From: Bacillota bacterium
Lineage (GTDB): Bacteria > Bacillota > Bacilli > Alicyclobacillales > SLC66
DNA length: 43,049 nucleotides
Reading direction: 5' to 3'
Assembly (NCBI GenBank): GCA_021820975.1
Contig: JAKADA010000016.1
Coordinates: forward strand, 1-43,049
Shown: positions 1 through 7,291 of the stretch, piece after piece
How positions within the stretch are numbered: position 1 is the first letter of the stretch
Layout of the letters: the number at the start of each line of letters is the position of its first letter
The notes under the pieces: generated by a model
The model's input: only the letters and a program-made list of their open reading frames with translations
Database searches by the model: none
Told to the model about the DNA's origin: nothing
Position numbers and translations under genes: made by a program

Positions 1-626
1 AAGAAGTCATTCCAAGCCCATAGAGCGGTGAGAATACCTACAGTTGCATTCATAGGACCAAGTAGAGGAAAGATGATTCTCCAGAAAATGGTCCAACGAT
101 TTGCACCATCCACTAAGGCAGCTTCCTCCAATTCTATGGGGATGGATTTTAGATAGCCGACGTAAAGAAATACATTCGTGGACATGCCGTAGATGACATA
201 GAGGATGATGAGACCCCACAAGTTTGCTAATCCTAAATGGCTCATCAAACGAACTGCAGGTAACATAATGATAGGAAAAGGTACAAAAATGGCACTGATG
301 AAGTAGAAGTACATGGATTTGAATAAAATCCGGTGCATATTTCTGGCAATGGCATACGCTACCAAGGAATTAGTAAGGACGGTCAAGAGAACAGCAAAAA
401 AAGTGACGGTAAAACTATTGCCAAATGTATGCCAATAGTTTGTAATCGCCATGGCTTTAGTGAAATTATGCCAATGTGCGACGCTTGGCCAATTGATGAC
501 TGATTGGGCTAACTCTTGCGGGTTTTTTACGGCAACTGAAATGGCCATGTACAGCGGAAACAAAATAAACAATGCTCCTATGGCTAATAGGGAGGTGGTT
601 AACCAATTGGTTTTTGTCCTCATCAT
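1..626 (-). CDS. Sugar ABC transporter permease, MalG type (3' end outside window)
   Basis: Second inner-membrane permease of a carbohydrate importer; it would pair with the upstream MalF-type subunit to form the sugar channel. The frame is open to the window edge, so the C-terminus is missing. The start is the first of two ATGs (MMRTKTNW), six bases after GGAGGT. A first membrane segment follows (LLAIGALFILFPLYMAISV). The EAA loop that docks on the ATPase reads EEAALVDGANRWTIFWR and is near residue 170. The ATG overlaps the stop of the preceding permease as ATGA, indicating translational coupling. The ATPase is not in view and may be a shared MsmK/MalK-type protein encoded elsewhere. The substrate cannot be told from sequence. 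Confidence 0.93.
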   Translation of the reverse strand, partial: MMRTKTNWLTTSLLAIGALFILFPLYMAISVAVKNPQELAQSVINWPSVAHWHNFTKAMAITNYWHTFGNSFTVTFFAVLLTVLTNSLVAYAIARNMHRILFKSMYFYFISAIFVPFPIIMLPAVRLMSHLGLANLWGLIILYVIYGMSTNVFLYVGYLKSIPIELEEAALVDGANRWTIFWRIIFPLLGPMNATVGILTALWAWNDF

Positions 627-1489
627 AGTTGTACCTCCCGACTGTGTAAGATTCGCATCTGCACCAAGGCCACGATCACCATAATGACAAGTAAGACGAC
701 GGCGTTAGCAGATTGATAAGCGAGTTCTCCTCCGCCGAAACCGTTTGAATAAATCACAAAAGACACGGATTGTGTAGACTCACCAGGACCACCATTTGTC
801 ATAGCAACAATTTGATCAAACACTTGCAAGTAGGATTTTGTTGAAAGAACGGTATTGATGGTAATAAAAGGTGTGATAAGGGGAAGCGTGACCTTCCAAA
901 ATGTTGTCCACGTGGATGCTCCGTCAATACTGGCAGCGTCATAAACGTCTTCCGGGATAGTTTGAAGCCCTGCAAGATATAAAATGGAGTTAAATGCTGC
1001 GCCTTGCCAGACAGCTACGATGACAATGCCAACCCAGGCCCAGCCTGTACCAAGAATATTTTGCGTTAAGGACGTAATGTGAAACTGTGTTGCAATCTGA
1101 GGAATCAGGTTGCCAAATATATAATTGAAAATGTAACCCACGATTAAAACACTAAGGACATTGGGTAGAAAATAGAGAGCCTTAAATGTCTTTTGTAATT
1201 TGATTTTCGAGTTTAATCCTACGGCTATGAGTAGGCTTAGTACATTCACGATGACGGCAGTAACAATCGTGAATTGAAACGTAAAGAGATAGGAATGCAG
1301 AACCTGAGGATCTTGAAATAAGTCGATATAGTTTTGCAGACCGATAAATTGGAAGGGACCAAATCCATTCCAATTGGTAAGACTATAAAAAATTCCTTGA
1401 AGAGCTGGATACGTATGAAAGAAAAAAAATAGGCCAATGGCAGGAATGGTTATGAGTAGATACCCATACGTTTGACGAAACCACTTCAT
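623..1489 (-). CDS. Sugar ABC transporter permease, MalF type
   Basis: First permease of the carbohydrate importer. About six hydrophobic segments are visible, the first directly after the basic N-terminus. The EAA motif EDVYDAASIDGASTWTTFW lies near residue 190 and is followed by VTLPLITP, as in MalF/UgpA/LacF proteins. A GTG lies three codons upstream (1498), but AAGGTGG is well spaced (about 10 nt) only from the ATG at 1489. Length of about 288 residues suits the short Gram-positive form without the large periplasmic loop of E. coli MalF. It lies downstream of the binding protein across a terminator-like hairpin and overlaps the next permease by 4 bp. Substrate unknown. Confidence 0.93.
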   Translation of the reverse strand: MKWFRQTYGYLLITIPAIGLFFFFHTYPALQGIFYSLTNWNGFGPFQFIGLQNYIDLFQDPQVLHSYLFTFQFTIVTAVIVNVLSLLIAVGLNSKIKLQKTFKALYFLPNVLSVLIVGYIFNYIFGNLIPQIATQFHITSLTQNILGTGWAWVGIVIVAVWQGAAFNSILYLAGLQTIPEDVYDAASIDGASTWTTFWKVTLPLITPFITINTVLSTKSYLQVFDQIVAMTNGGPGESTQSVSFVIYSNGFGGGELAYQSANAVVLLVIMVIVALVQMRILHSREVQL

Positions 1490-1507
1490 AGGGAACACAC
1501 CACCTTG

Positions 1508-1542
1508 AAAAAATTCTCAAGAAGGGGGGGACCCCTTCTTGA
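1508..1542 (-). terminator. Intra-operon hairpin with U-tract after the binding-protein gene
   Basis: An 11-bp perfect stem (1517-1527 with 1532-1542) and a 4-nt loop are followed on the minus strand by GAATTTTTT. It sits between the binding-protein stop and the permease start. It would work as a partial terminator or a 3' stabiliser, giving more binding protein than permease, as in many ABC operons. Confidence 0.75.
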
Positions 1543-1547
1543 TCGAG

Positions 1548-2798
1548 TTACTCATGAGCGGCAGATTGTTGGTATAAGCTTTGTAGTTGTTGAAGAATGG
1601 ACGTTGGACTTTGTTTTTTGTTTAGTGCACCTTGCAAAACGGATTCGTATTGATTGCTGGCTGCCATTGCTGGTGGATAGTAATGGTCGGGGAAGTCAAC
1701 AACGCGCCCTTGATCGATATAGGTTTGTAATGGAAAGATCGTTTTATCGGATGGTTTTACTCCCTTAACAGTAGAGAACAGTCCAGCGATATTGGCATAC
1801 TCTGCGGCATTTTTCTTTTGCAACAGGAAATTGATGAACTTCATGGCGGCAGCTTCCTTAGCAGAATTTCCCGAGTTGGAAATAGCGAGCAGCGAGTCTA
1901 CACCAGACACCATTTTTGTTTTTGCAGGATGATTCGTTGCTGGAAAGACAAACGATCCAATCTTAATCTTCGGATTGGCTTGTCGAACGACAGGTAAAAC
2001 CCAAATGCCCTGCACATAAAAGACGGATTTGTTTTGAGCAAAACCGGTGTTAGCATCGTTGTAGTTGACGCCAAATTGGTTGGATTGACCGAACGAAGAA
2101 AATTGAATGATACGCTGAGCTGCTTTCATGTTGGCTTTCATGAAAGATGTTGATCCAGCTTTAAGCTGATGAAAGAAGTTTGCACCTTCCTCGTTGGCTG
2201 CAAGTGGGTTCCATGGAACAGCAAGTGTCCAAGAATCTTTGAAGCCATTGTAGAAGGGAGTTCCACCTTCTGCCTTGATTTTCCTGGCTTCGGCCATGAA
2301 CGCATTCCATGTTTTAGGTATTGTCAAATGATATTTCTTAAAGAGTGTGACGTTGTAGAGTACTGGAACGGCATTTACTGTGTAGGGAATGGCATAGGGA
2401 GTAGGTTTTCCAACTTCACTTTCCAACATTTTTGTATAGGCAGCGGATACATGACTGAGTTCTGGAGTTCCTGAAAGGCTCTTGAAAATCCCGTTTTTTG
2501 CCATGAGGATGTATGTGGCATCGGCACCCATAGCAACGATGTCCGGAACTTGACCTTTAGCAACGTCGGCTTGCAAAGTGGTATCCACATTTGGCGGATT
2601 AATCTGTTTGATAGAAATACTTGGATTTTGTTTTTCAAATTCCAAAATTAGCTTATTCCATTCATTAACTACTTCTGGCTTGTTTTGTAAAAACTGCAAG
2701 GATACTGATGGCGATTGTGCGAAAGAATTTGTTGCTAATAGCGGTGTCATCATGGATAAAGTTACGATGCCCGTTGCGGCATATTGCCATTTTTTCAT
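1548..2798 (-). CDS. Extracellular sugar-binding protein of ABC importer (SBP family 1)
   Basis: Captures the sugar outside the cell and delivers it to the two downstream permeases. The 416-residue length and layout fit family 1 binding proteins (MalE/UgpB type): after the signal peptide come a Rossmann-like N-lobe, then DIVAMGADATYILMAKNG, the YAIPYTVNAVPVLYN hinge strand and AQNKSVFYVQGIW. The start at 2798 is chosen because GGGGAGG lies 8-9 nt upstream; an in-frame upstream extension lacks a signal-peptide layout. The signal peptide (MKKWQYAATGIVTL, then NSFAQS) has no lipobox cysteine, so it looks like a signal peptidase I substrate. This is unusual for a Gram-positive binding protein, which is normally a lipoprotein. 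Substrate unknown. Confidence 0.92.
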   Translation of the reverse strand: MKKWQYAATGIVTLSMMTPLLATNSFAQSPSVSLQFLQNKPEVVNEWNKLILEFEKQNPSISIKQINPPNVDTTLQADVAKGQVPDIVAMGADATYILMAKNGIFKSLSGTPELSHVSAAYTKMLESEVGKPTPYAIPYTVNAVPVLYNVTLFKKYHLTIPKTWNAFMAEARKIKAEGGTPFYNGFKDSWTLAVPWNPLAANEEGANFFHQLKAGSTSFMKANMKAAQRIIQFSSFGQSNQFGVNYNDANTGFAQNKSVFYVQGIWVLPVVRQANPKIKIGSFVFPATNHPAKTKMVSGVDSLLAISNSGNSAKEAAAMKFINFLLQKKNAAEYANIAGLFSTVKGVKPSDKTIFPLQTYIDQGRVVDFPDHYYPPAMAASNQYESVLQGALNKKQSPTSILQQLQSLYQQSAAHE

Positions 2799-2862
2799 TG
2801 ATACGTCCTCCCCTTGTGATGTATCGATTCGTTTTTTGAAATCGCTAACACAAGGTAAAACT

Positions 2863-2922
2863 AACATAGTATTTTATTTAGATCTATCAAGATTTTGCTA
2901 AAAAAATGACACGATTTTGCTA
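2863..2922 (-). promoter_or_regulatory. Promoter of the sugar ABC operon with two AraC-type half-sites
   Basis: On the minus strand, TTGATA (2885-2890) and TATGTT (2863-2868) are 16 bp apart. Directly upstream, GATTTTGCTA (plus-strand reading) occurs at 2891-2900 and again at 2913-2922. The two copies are 22 bp apart, which is two helical turns, and the nearer one abuts the -35. This is the arrangement of AraC/XylS activators that contact RNA polymerase. The distal copy overlaps the stop codon of the regulator gene. Confidence 0.7.
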
Positions 2923-3822
2923 TGTTAAAATAGTTTTATTTCGCCGAAATTGGTAGGGTGTAAGGAACTTATAGTTTCTAAATACCTTAATAAAATAACT
3001 TACATTTTGAAATCCAACATCAAAGGCAATATCGATAATCGATAAATTTGTATTTTGTAGAAGTTTTACAGCTTGGTTGATACGGTACTCGTTAATATAT
3101 TCTATAGGAGTTCGACCAGCCAACTTGTGAAAATATCGGCAAAAGTGAGTATCGCTCATGGAAACTAACGAGGAAAGCTCAGAAAGTCGAATGCTATGTT
3201 TATAGTTTTCTTCGATATAAGACAAAACGGTTTTAATTCTGTTTAAACGGTCATCTCTACTCGCAACTGGATTGTGCATAATTTGGTTATTACTAGCTAA
3301 GTAAAAGAGAATGAAATACAGGTGTCCTTTTATAGCTGTCTCCATAAATGGGGTACGTTGATCGTACAAATCAATGATTGATGAGGTGTGGTAGGACAAC
3401 TCTTTGTGCCAAGGTTCTTCTTGACGCAGGATAAACGGGAAGTTACAACTACCATCAAGCAAGGGTTGAAGAATATGTTGTTGAATTGCGTCACTACAAC
3501 AACTGTTTAAAAACTGCAGGGTAAACACGATGGCATAAAACTGACTTATGCCATGGTCAGGGGGGGTAAAGCGATGTATCTCCTGGCTATTAATAAAGGC
3601 AACCTGACCTGCTCGAAGTTGAATATTGGAAGATCCAGCTTGAACAAATACGGAACCCGCCTTAATGAGGATGAATTCTACTTCTTCGTGCCAATGGAAG
3701 TTAACCGTTTCTTGGTTTGGACCAGGCGTCAAATCTACACAGTATACAGATAACGGAAATAATGCATTGCCATGAAGTCTGTCTTCTAAAAATTCGAAAT
3801 TTTGTCTATCTCTCAATTCCAT
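2920..3822 (-). CDS. AraC-family transcriptional regulator
   Basis: Likely sugar-responsive activator of the downstream transporter operon. The N-terminal half is a cupin sensor (NFHWHEEVEFILIKAGSVF, then QVAFINSQEIHRF). The C-terminal 100 residues carry two helix-turn-helix motifs, LSELSSLVSMSDTHFCRYFH and IDIAFDVGFQNVSYFIKVFR, with the AraC signature ending TPYQFRR. The start at 3822 has GAGGTGG 8 nt upstream and gives 300 residues; a start 22 codons further up has no such site. It is transcribed in the same direction as the transporter, with about 120 bp between them that hold its probable operator. Confidence 0.94.
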   Translation of the reverse strand: MELRDRQNFEFLEDRLHGNALFPLSVYCVDLTPGPNQETVNFHWHEEVEFILIKAGSVFVQAGSSNIQLRAGQVAFINSQEIHRFTPPDHGISQFYAIVFTLQFLNSCCSDAIQQHILQPLLDGSCNFPFILRQEEPWHKELSYHTSSIIDLYDQRTPFMETAIKGHLYFILFYLASNNQIMHNPVASRDDRLNRIKTVLSYIEENYKHSIRLSELSSLVSMSDTHFCRYFHKLAGRTPIEYINEYRINQAVKLLQNTNLSIIDIAFDVGFQNVSYFIKVFRNYKFLTPYQFRRNKTILT

Positions 3823-4022
3823 ACTCTCAACCACCTCGGGTCGGTATTCGTGAACCAAACGTAGATCCTTATCAGTAAAGTAACACAAGCATGCTCGTTG
3901 AAGTGTAGGCTATTTACTCGTTTTTTTTATTTTACCCCCCAAAAAACACGAAAGTACGTCGAACTCTAGGAATATAAGGCATGAGATGTACCAAACACAT
4001 AGGGTTGAGGGGGATTTATCAA

Positions 4023-5501
4023 ATGCGTAAGGTTCATGTGCAAAGTTTAACCGCTGTGGTAGCGAGCGCACTATTGCTTTCGATGAGTGTTGCACCGGGT
4101 ATGGCGTTTGCAGCATCACACGGAGCCAAAGAGGCACCATTTCATCAGGCCATGGCGAAGGATCACGGCAGAGATTCAGGGGAATTCCATGGCAAAGGGC
4201 ATGGCAAAGGACCTTTTGTATCGATTATCGGGGTTTTGTCTAACAAAGCTGCGAGTGACTTTGAAAAACAATTGAGTTCTGCTGTGTCTAAATACAACCC
4301 ACTTATTGTCAGCGAGGAAGCAAAAGTTGCAACGGATCTGACCGCAGCATCGAATGCGTTTGCTGCATCAGCTTCTACATCGACAACGGCAACAGCGGTC
4401 ACGGCTTCGGAGCAGGCATTAGAACAACAAATCACAAGTCTCGTTTCACAAATGCAAGCAGCAACCACTCAAGATACGTTAGCTAGTTTGACGAAGCAAT
4501 TACAACACGTAATTGCACAACTGCAACGCAGTGTTCGCAGTGCAAAGCAACAAGAAAACCAAAATGATCAACAAGATGGTAAGACGTTGACTACGGTGAA
4601 GAATGACATCACGCGTACGGAAAATAACTATGCAAATTTGTATGCCAACGTGGAAACGATTTTGACGGATTATGCAAACGGTACGGTGAAGAAAAACGAA
4701 TTACATCCTATGTTTGGGTTAACCCTTCGCTACGAAATTGAGAGTCGCGTCACGTTAAATGAACTTAATCGCATGGATGCTTGGCTTGTAAAGCAGACCG
4801 AGGCCTTAGGTGGTAGTACAGCAACCACGACAGGTGGTAGTACAACATCCACAGTGGATCCTGCAAAGTCGGTTGTCAATGTATCAAGTAGTGCGGTTAC
4901 GGCTGGGCAATCTTTAACGATTACGGGCAGCGTCTATGATGCAACAGGTAATGTAGTTGCCAATACGCCCGTTGTGGTGACGTTTGACGGACAAAGTGTA
5001 ACCGTAACATCGGATGTCAATGGTGTCTATAGTGCGACGATCACGCCGACTGTTGCTGTGATGCAAGCTCCGGTAGTGGTCACAGCAGATGGTACAGAGA
5101 TTAGTACAACATCAGATATGGCAAGCGTTACGGCGGCAACTGCTGCTATGCTGAAAAGCTCGATGACGACGGCACAAAGTAGTGTGGCATCGGCACAATC
5201 GAACATTGTCTACACGGTGACCGATGCCTACGGCAATCCTGTTTCAGGTGTTACAGTAGACTTCAATCTACAGCATGCCGTTGGTTCAACAGTAGAAACA
5301 ACGCCTGAAGCGACGGAACTTCCTGGCGCACTTTCTGCCACAAGTGCAGTGACGAATGCCTCAGGTCAAGTAACTGTCACGTATACCGCAAGTGCTACGG
5401 CGGATGGAGATCAAGACTTCACCGATACAGTGATTGCCTCCGTGCCTAATGTGTCTAATGTCGCGGCATTGACCAATTCACAAGCTATATTCATGTATTA
5501 A
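4023..5501 (+). CDS. Secreted protein with Ig-like (Big_1-type) repeats
   Basis: Probable surface or matrix protein of 492 residues. The start follows GAGGGGGA and opens a clear signal peptide (MRKVHVQSLTAVVASALLL, cleavage near AFA-AS). Residues of about 30-270 are Gln/Thr/Ala-rich and predicted helical, with coiled-coil character. Then comes a Gly/Thr/Ser linker (GGSTATTTGGSTTS) and two beta-rich Ig-like units: VNVSSSAVTAGQSLTITGSV with YSATITP, and YTVTDAYGNPVSGVTVDF with NASGQVTVTYTA, as in invasin/Big_1 domains. No LPXTG, lipobox or SLH motif is seen, so its anchoring is unclear. It is monocistronic with a strong hairpin behind it. Precise function unknown. Confidence 0.85.
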   Translation: MRKVHVQSLTAVVASALLLSMSVAPGMAFAASHGAKEAPFHQAMAKDHGRDSGEFHGKGHGKGPFVSIIGVLSNKAASDFEKQLSSAVSKYNPLIVSEEAKVATDLTAASNAFAASASTSTTATAVTASEQALEQQITSLVSQMQAATTQDTLASLTKQLQHVIAQLQRSVRSAKQQENQNDQQDGKTLTTVKNDITRTENNYANLYANVETILTDYANGTVKKNELHPMFGLTLRYEIESRVTLNELNRMDAWLVKQTEALGGSTATTTGGSTTSTVDPAKSVVNVSSSAVTAGQSLTITGSVYDATGNVVANTPVVVTFDGQSVTVTSDVNGVYSATITPTVAVMQAPVVVTADGTEISTTSDMASVTAATAAMLKSSMTTAQSSVASAQSNIVYTVTDAYGNPVSGVTVDFNLQHAVGSTVETTPEATELPGALSATSAVTNASGQVTVTYTASATADGDQDFTDTVIASVPNVSNVAALTNSQAIFMY

Positions 5502-5518
5502 ATTCAATCACCTTATTC

Positions 5519-5553
5519 AAAGGGATCTTGCGGCAATGTCGCAAGATCCCTTT
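5519..5553. terminator. Bidirectional terminator between convergent genes
   Basis: A perfect 14-bp stem (5519-5532 with 5540-5553) and a 7-nt loop lie between the stops of the Ig-like protein (plus) and the tandem-repeat protein (minus). The stem ends are A-rich/T-rich on both sides, so it can serve both genes. Confidence 0.85.
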
Positions 5554-5568
5554 GTCGATTGTTCTTCG

Positions 5569-6399
5569 TTAGCTTTGTGTTTGTGTAGTGCCCGAATGCC
5601 TACTTTGACCCCAAGGTCCGCCATGAAATCCTCTTCCCATAAATCCAGTGCCATTGATCCTATTCGCTACATTGCTGTCAAAGCGCGTGATCATCGTTTG
5701 TTCTTCTGTTGCTGTCAATTTGCCACTCGTTACTAGCGCATCGAGTTTTGTTTTGAAGTTCGCTTCAAGACCGGACGTTAATGTCGCTGTGGATACACCT
5801 TGCTTTTGGGCGATCTGTGCGAGCGTATCATGCGCTTTTAAGTCAGCTTTTAGCGTGCTTGCACTGATGTTGAGCATCTTTTCTATGTCGGTCATTTGTC
5901 CTTTAAATCCCATGCCCGCGTCGTGCCCCATACCTTGTCCCATGGGTAAACCTGACCTACCCGTGCCATTGATCCTATTCGTTACATTGCTGTCAAAGCG
6001 CGTGATCATCGTTTGTTCTTCTGTTGCTGTCAATTTGCCACTCGTTACGAGTGCATCGAGTTTTGTTTTGAAGTTCGCTTCAAGACCGGACGTTAATGTC
6101 GCCGTGGATACACCTTGCTTTTGGGCGATCTGTGCGAGCGTATCATGCGCTTTTAAGTCAGCTTGTAGCGTGCTTGCACTGATGTTGAGCATCTTTGTCA
6201 AGTCAGTAAGCTGTCCTGGGCCATGATTCCATGCCATCCCATGTCCAAAGTGACCCGGACGAGGTGCCGGAGGTTGACTGGTTGTTGTTGCTGTGGACGA
6301 TGTTGCGGCAAAAGCAGAGACAGCAGCTAATCCAAGAGTGCCTAAAAGACTTGCCGCACCAACGACAGCGAGGGACTGGACAAGAAATGATTTTTTCAT
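5569..6399 (-). CDS. Secreted protein with two near-identical helical repeats
   Basis: Not assigned to a named family. Its 276 residues begin with a signal peptide (MKKSFLVQSLAVVGAASLLG, cleavage near AFA-AT), then a Pro/His/Gly-rich stretch. Two repeats follow, each with a KMLNISASTLQADLKAHDTL helix pair, AQIAQKQGVSTATLTSGLEA and VTSGKLTATEEQTMITRFDS. They are separated by a Gly/Met linker, and a Gly/His-rich tail closes the protein. The wording (short helix, KxxDTLAQIAQxxG, then a longer helix) resembles secreted helical-repeat proteins annotated only as hypothetical in bacilli. The start follows AAGGAG. An inverted repeat covers that ribosome-binding region (see 6414-6443). Confidence 0.85.
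   Translation of the reverse strand: MKKSFLVQSLAVVGAASLLGTLGLAAVSAFAATSSTATTTSQPPAPRPGHFGHGMAWNHGPGQLTDLTKMLNISASTLQADLKAHDTLAQIAQKQGVSTATLTSGLEANFKTKLDALVTSGKLTATEEQTMITRFDSNVTNRINGTGRSGLPMGQGMGHDAGMGFKGQMTDIEKMLNISASTLKADLKAHDTLAQIAQKQGVSTATLTSGLEANFKTKLDALVTSGKLTATEEQTMITRFDSNVANRINGTGFMGRGFHGGPWGQSRHSGTTQTQS
5648..5881 (-). repeat. Intragenic direct repeat, copy 2 (C-terminal)
   Basis: About 234 bp almost identical to 5963-6196, offset by exactly 315 bp (105 codons). Only scattered single-base changes are visible. The identity extends to third codon positions, so the duplication is recent or kept uniform by recombination. Confidence 0.9.
5963..6196 (-). repeat. Intragenic direct repeat, copy 1 (N-terminal)
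   Basis: Partner of 5648-5881 in the same reading frame; it encodes the first helical unit of the secreted repeat protein. Confidence 0.9.
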
Positions 6400-6413
6400 C
6401 GTATGATCAGGCT

Positions 6414-6443
6414 CCTTATGCAGTTTTATCTTACTGCATAAGG
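6414..6443 (-). promoter_or_regulatory. Perfect 11-bp inverted repeat overlapping the Shine-Dalgarno sequence
   Basis: CCTTATGCAGT (6414-6424) and ACTGCATAAGG (6433-6443) flank an 8-nt loop. On the minus-strand mRNA the 3' arm contains the AAGG of the AAGGAG ribosome-binding site of the repeat-protein gene. It can be read as an operator or as an RNA hairpin that hides the ribosome-binding site. No U-tract follows, so it is not a terminator. Confidence 0.7.
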
Positions 6444-6511
6444 TATATCACGCTATCTTTAACACACTTTTTAGACCGCCGCCAAACCTGCCATTTTCGT
6501 TGTGAGAGGAC

Positions 6512-7123
6512 TTACCCTTTAAACACTTTGAAGCGATCCTCGATGGGCTTAAACTCTTTGTCGCCAGGTGCTGAAGTGGGTGTACCAAATGGCATCTGCG
6601 CAATCAGTTGCCAGGTTTCAGGTAACTGCCACGTTTGTTTTACAACATCATCGATGAGTGGGTTATAGTGCTGTAAGGTTGCCCCAATGCCTTCTTCGGC
6701 CAAAGCTGTCCAGATCACCATTTGGTGCATGGCGTTTGAATGTTGAGCCCATTCCGGGAAACGATCTTGATAAAGTGCAAAATCATTTTGCAATTGACGA
6801 ATAATCGCTTCGTCTTCAAAGAACAAGATCGTGCCATGTCCCACTGTAAAGCTATCCATCTTTTGTTGTGTCGACGCAAATTGATCCGCAGGTACAATCG
6901 TTTTTAAGATGTCGGCTGTATGATTCCAAAGTTTCTCGTGTTCCTTGCCAAGAAGAAGGACAATCCGCGTCGATTGCGAGTTAAACGCAGAGGGTGTGAA
7001 CTTGACTGCTTCCCGAATAATTTCTTCGATACGTTCATCGGAGATGGGAGATGATTTGCTGATCGCGTATACAGATCGACGCGTTTTTATTGCGGTGAGA
7101 AAATCAGAAGTAGCCGTAGCCAT
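6512..7123 (-). CDS. Nitroreductase family protein, CinD/Frm2-like
   Basis: FMN-dependent NAD(P)H oxidoreductase of 203 residues. Visible family features are the N-terminal RRSVYAISK phosphate-binding stretch, TPSAFNSQSTRIVLLLG for flavin contact, a central FTVGHGTILFFED strand, and WTALAEEGIGATLQHYNP near the C-terminus. Length and the FNSQS/TLQHYNP pattern point to the Hbn1/Frm2/CinD branch. Members reduce quinones or nitro-aromatics and, in Lactococcus CinD, are copper-induced. It is monocistronic with its own strong promoter. The physiological substrate cannot be inferred from sequence. Confidence 0.9.
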   Translation of the reverse strand: MATATSDFLTAIKTRRSVYAISKSSPISDERIEEIIREAVKFTPSAFNSQSTRIVLLLGKEHEKLWNHTADILKTIVPADQFASTQQKMDSFTVGHGTILFFEDEAIIRQLQNDFALYQDRFPEWAQHSNAMHQMVIWTALAEEGIGATLQHYNPLIDDVVKQTWQLPETWQLIAQMPFGTPTSAPGDKEFKPIEDRFKVFKG

Positions 7124-7161
7124 TCTACATCGCCTCCAAGATGAGTTAAGTTACATTAAGT

Positions 7162-7189
7162 ATTATACTAACATTTTTATACTAGTCAA
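7162..7189 (-). promoter_or_regulatory. Sigma-A promoter of the nitroreductase gene
   Basis: On the minus strand, TTGACT (7184-7189) and TATAAT (7162-7167) are 16 bp apart, about 38 bp before the start codon. The palindrome GTATTATAC covers the -10 and could be an operator, though it is short. Confidence 0.8.
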
Positions 7190-7232
7190 ACGAAAAGAAG
7201 GGCTTCGCACAGTATGCTGATGCGAAGCCCTT
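7190..7232 (-). terminator. Terminator of the transglutaminase-like gene
   Basis: A 12-bp stem (7198-7209 with 7221-7232) is followed on the minus strand by CTTTTCG and further T-rich sequence. It ends transcription about 60 bp after the stop codon and directly abuts the nitroreductase promoter. Confidence 0.8.
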
Positions 7233-7291
7233 GCCTAAAAGCATCTGACTATTCAACAGTGTCTCACGCTGTATCCTAACTATGCAGTCAG

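Noticed and set aside
5648..6226. Long plus-strand open frame opposite the repeat protein
   Set aside because: It mirrors the duplicated coding sequence of the minus-strand gene, has no ribosome-binding site, and its cysteine-rich product has no plausible fold.
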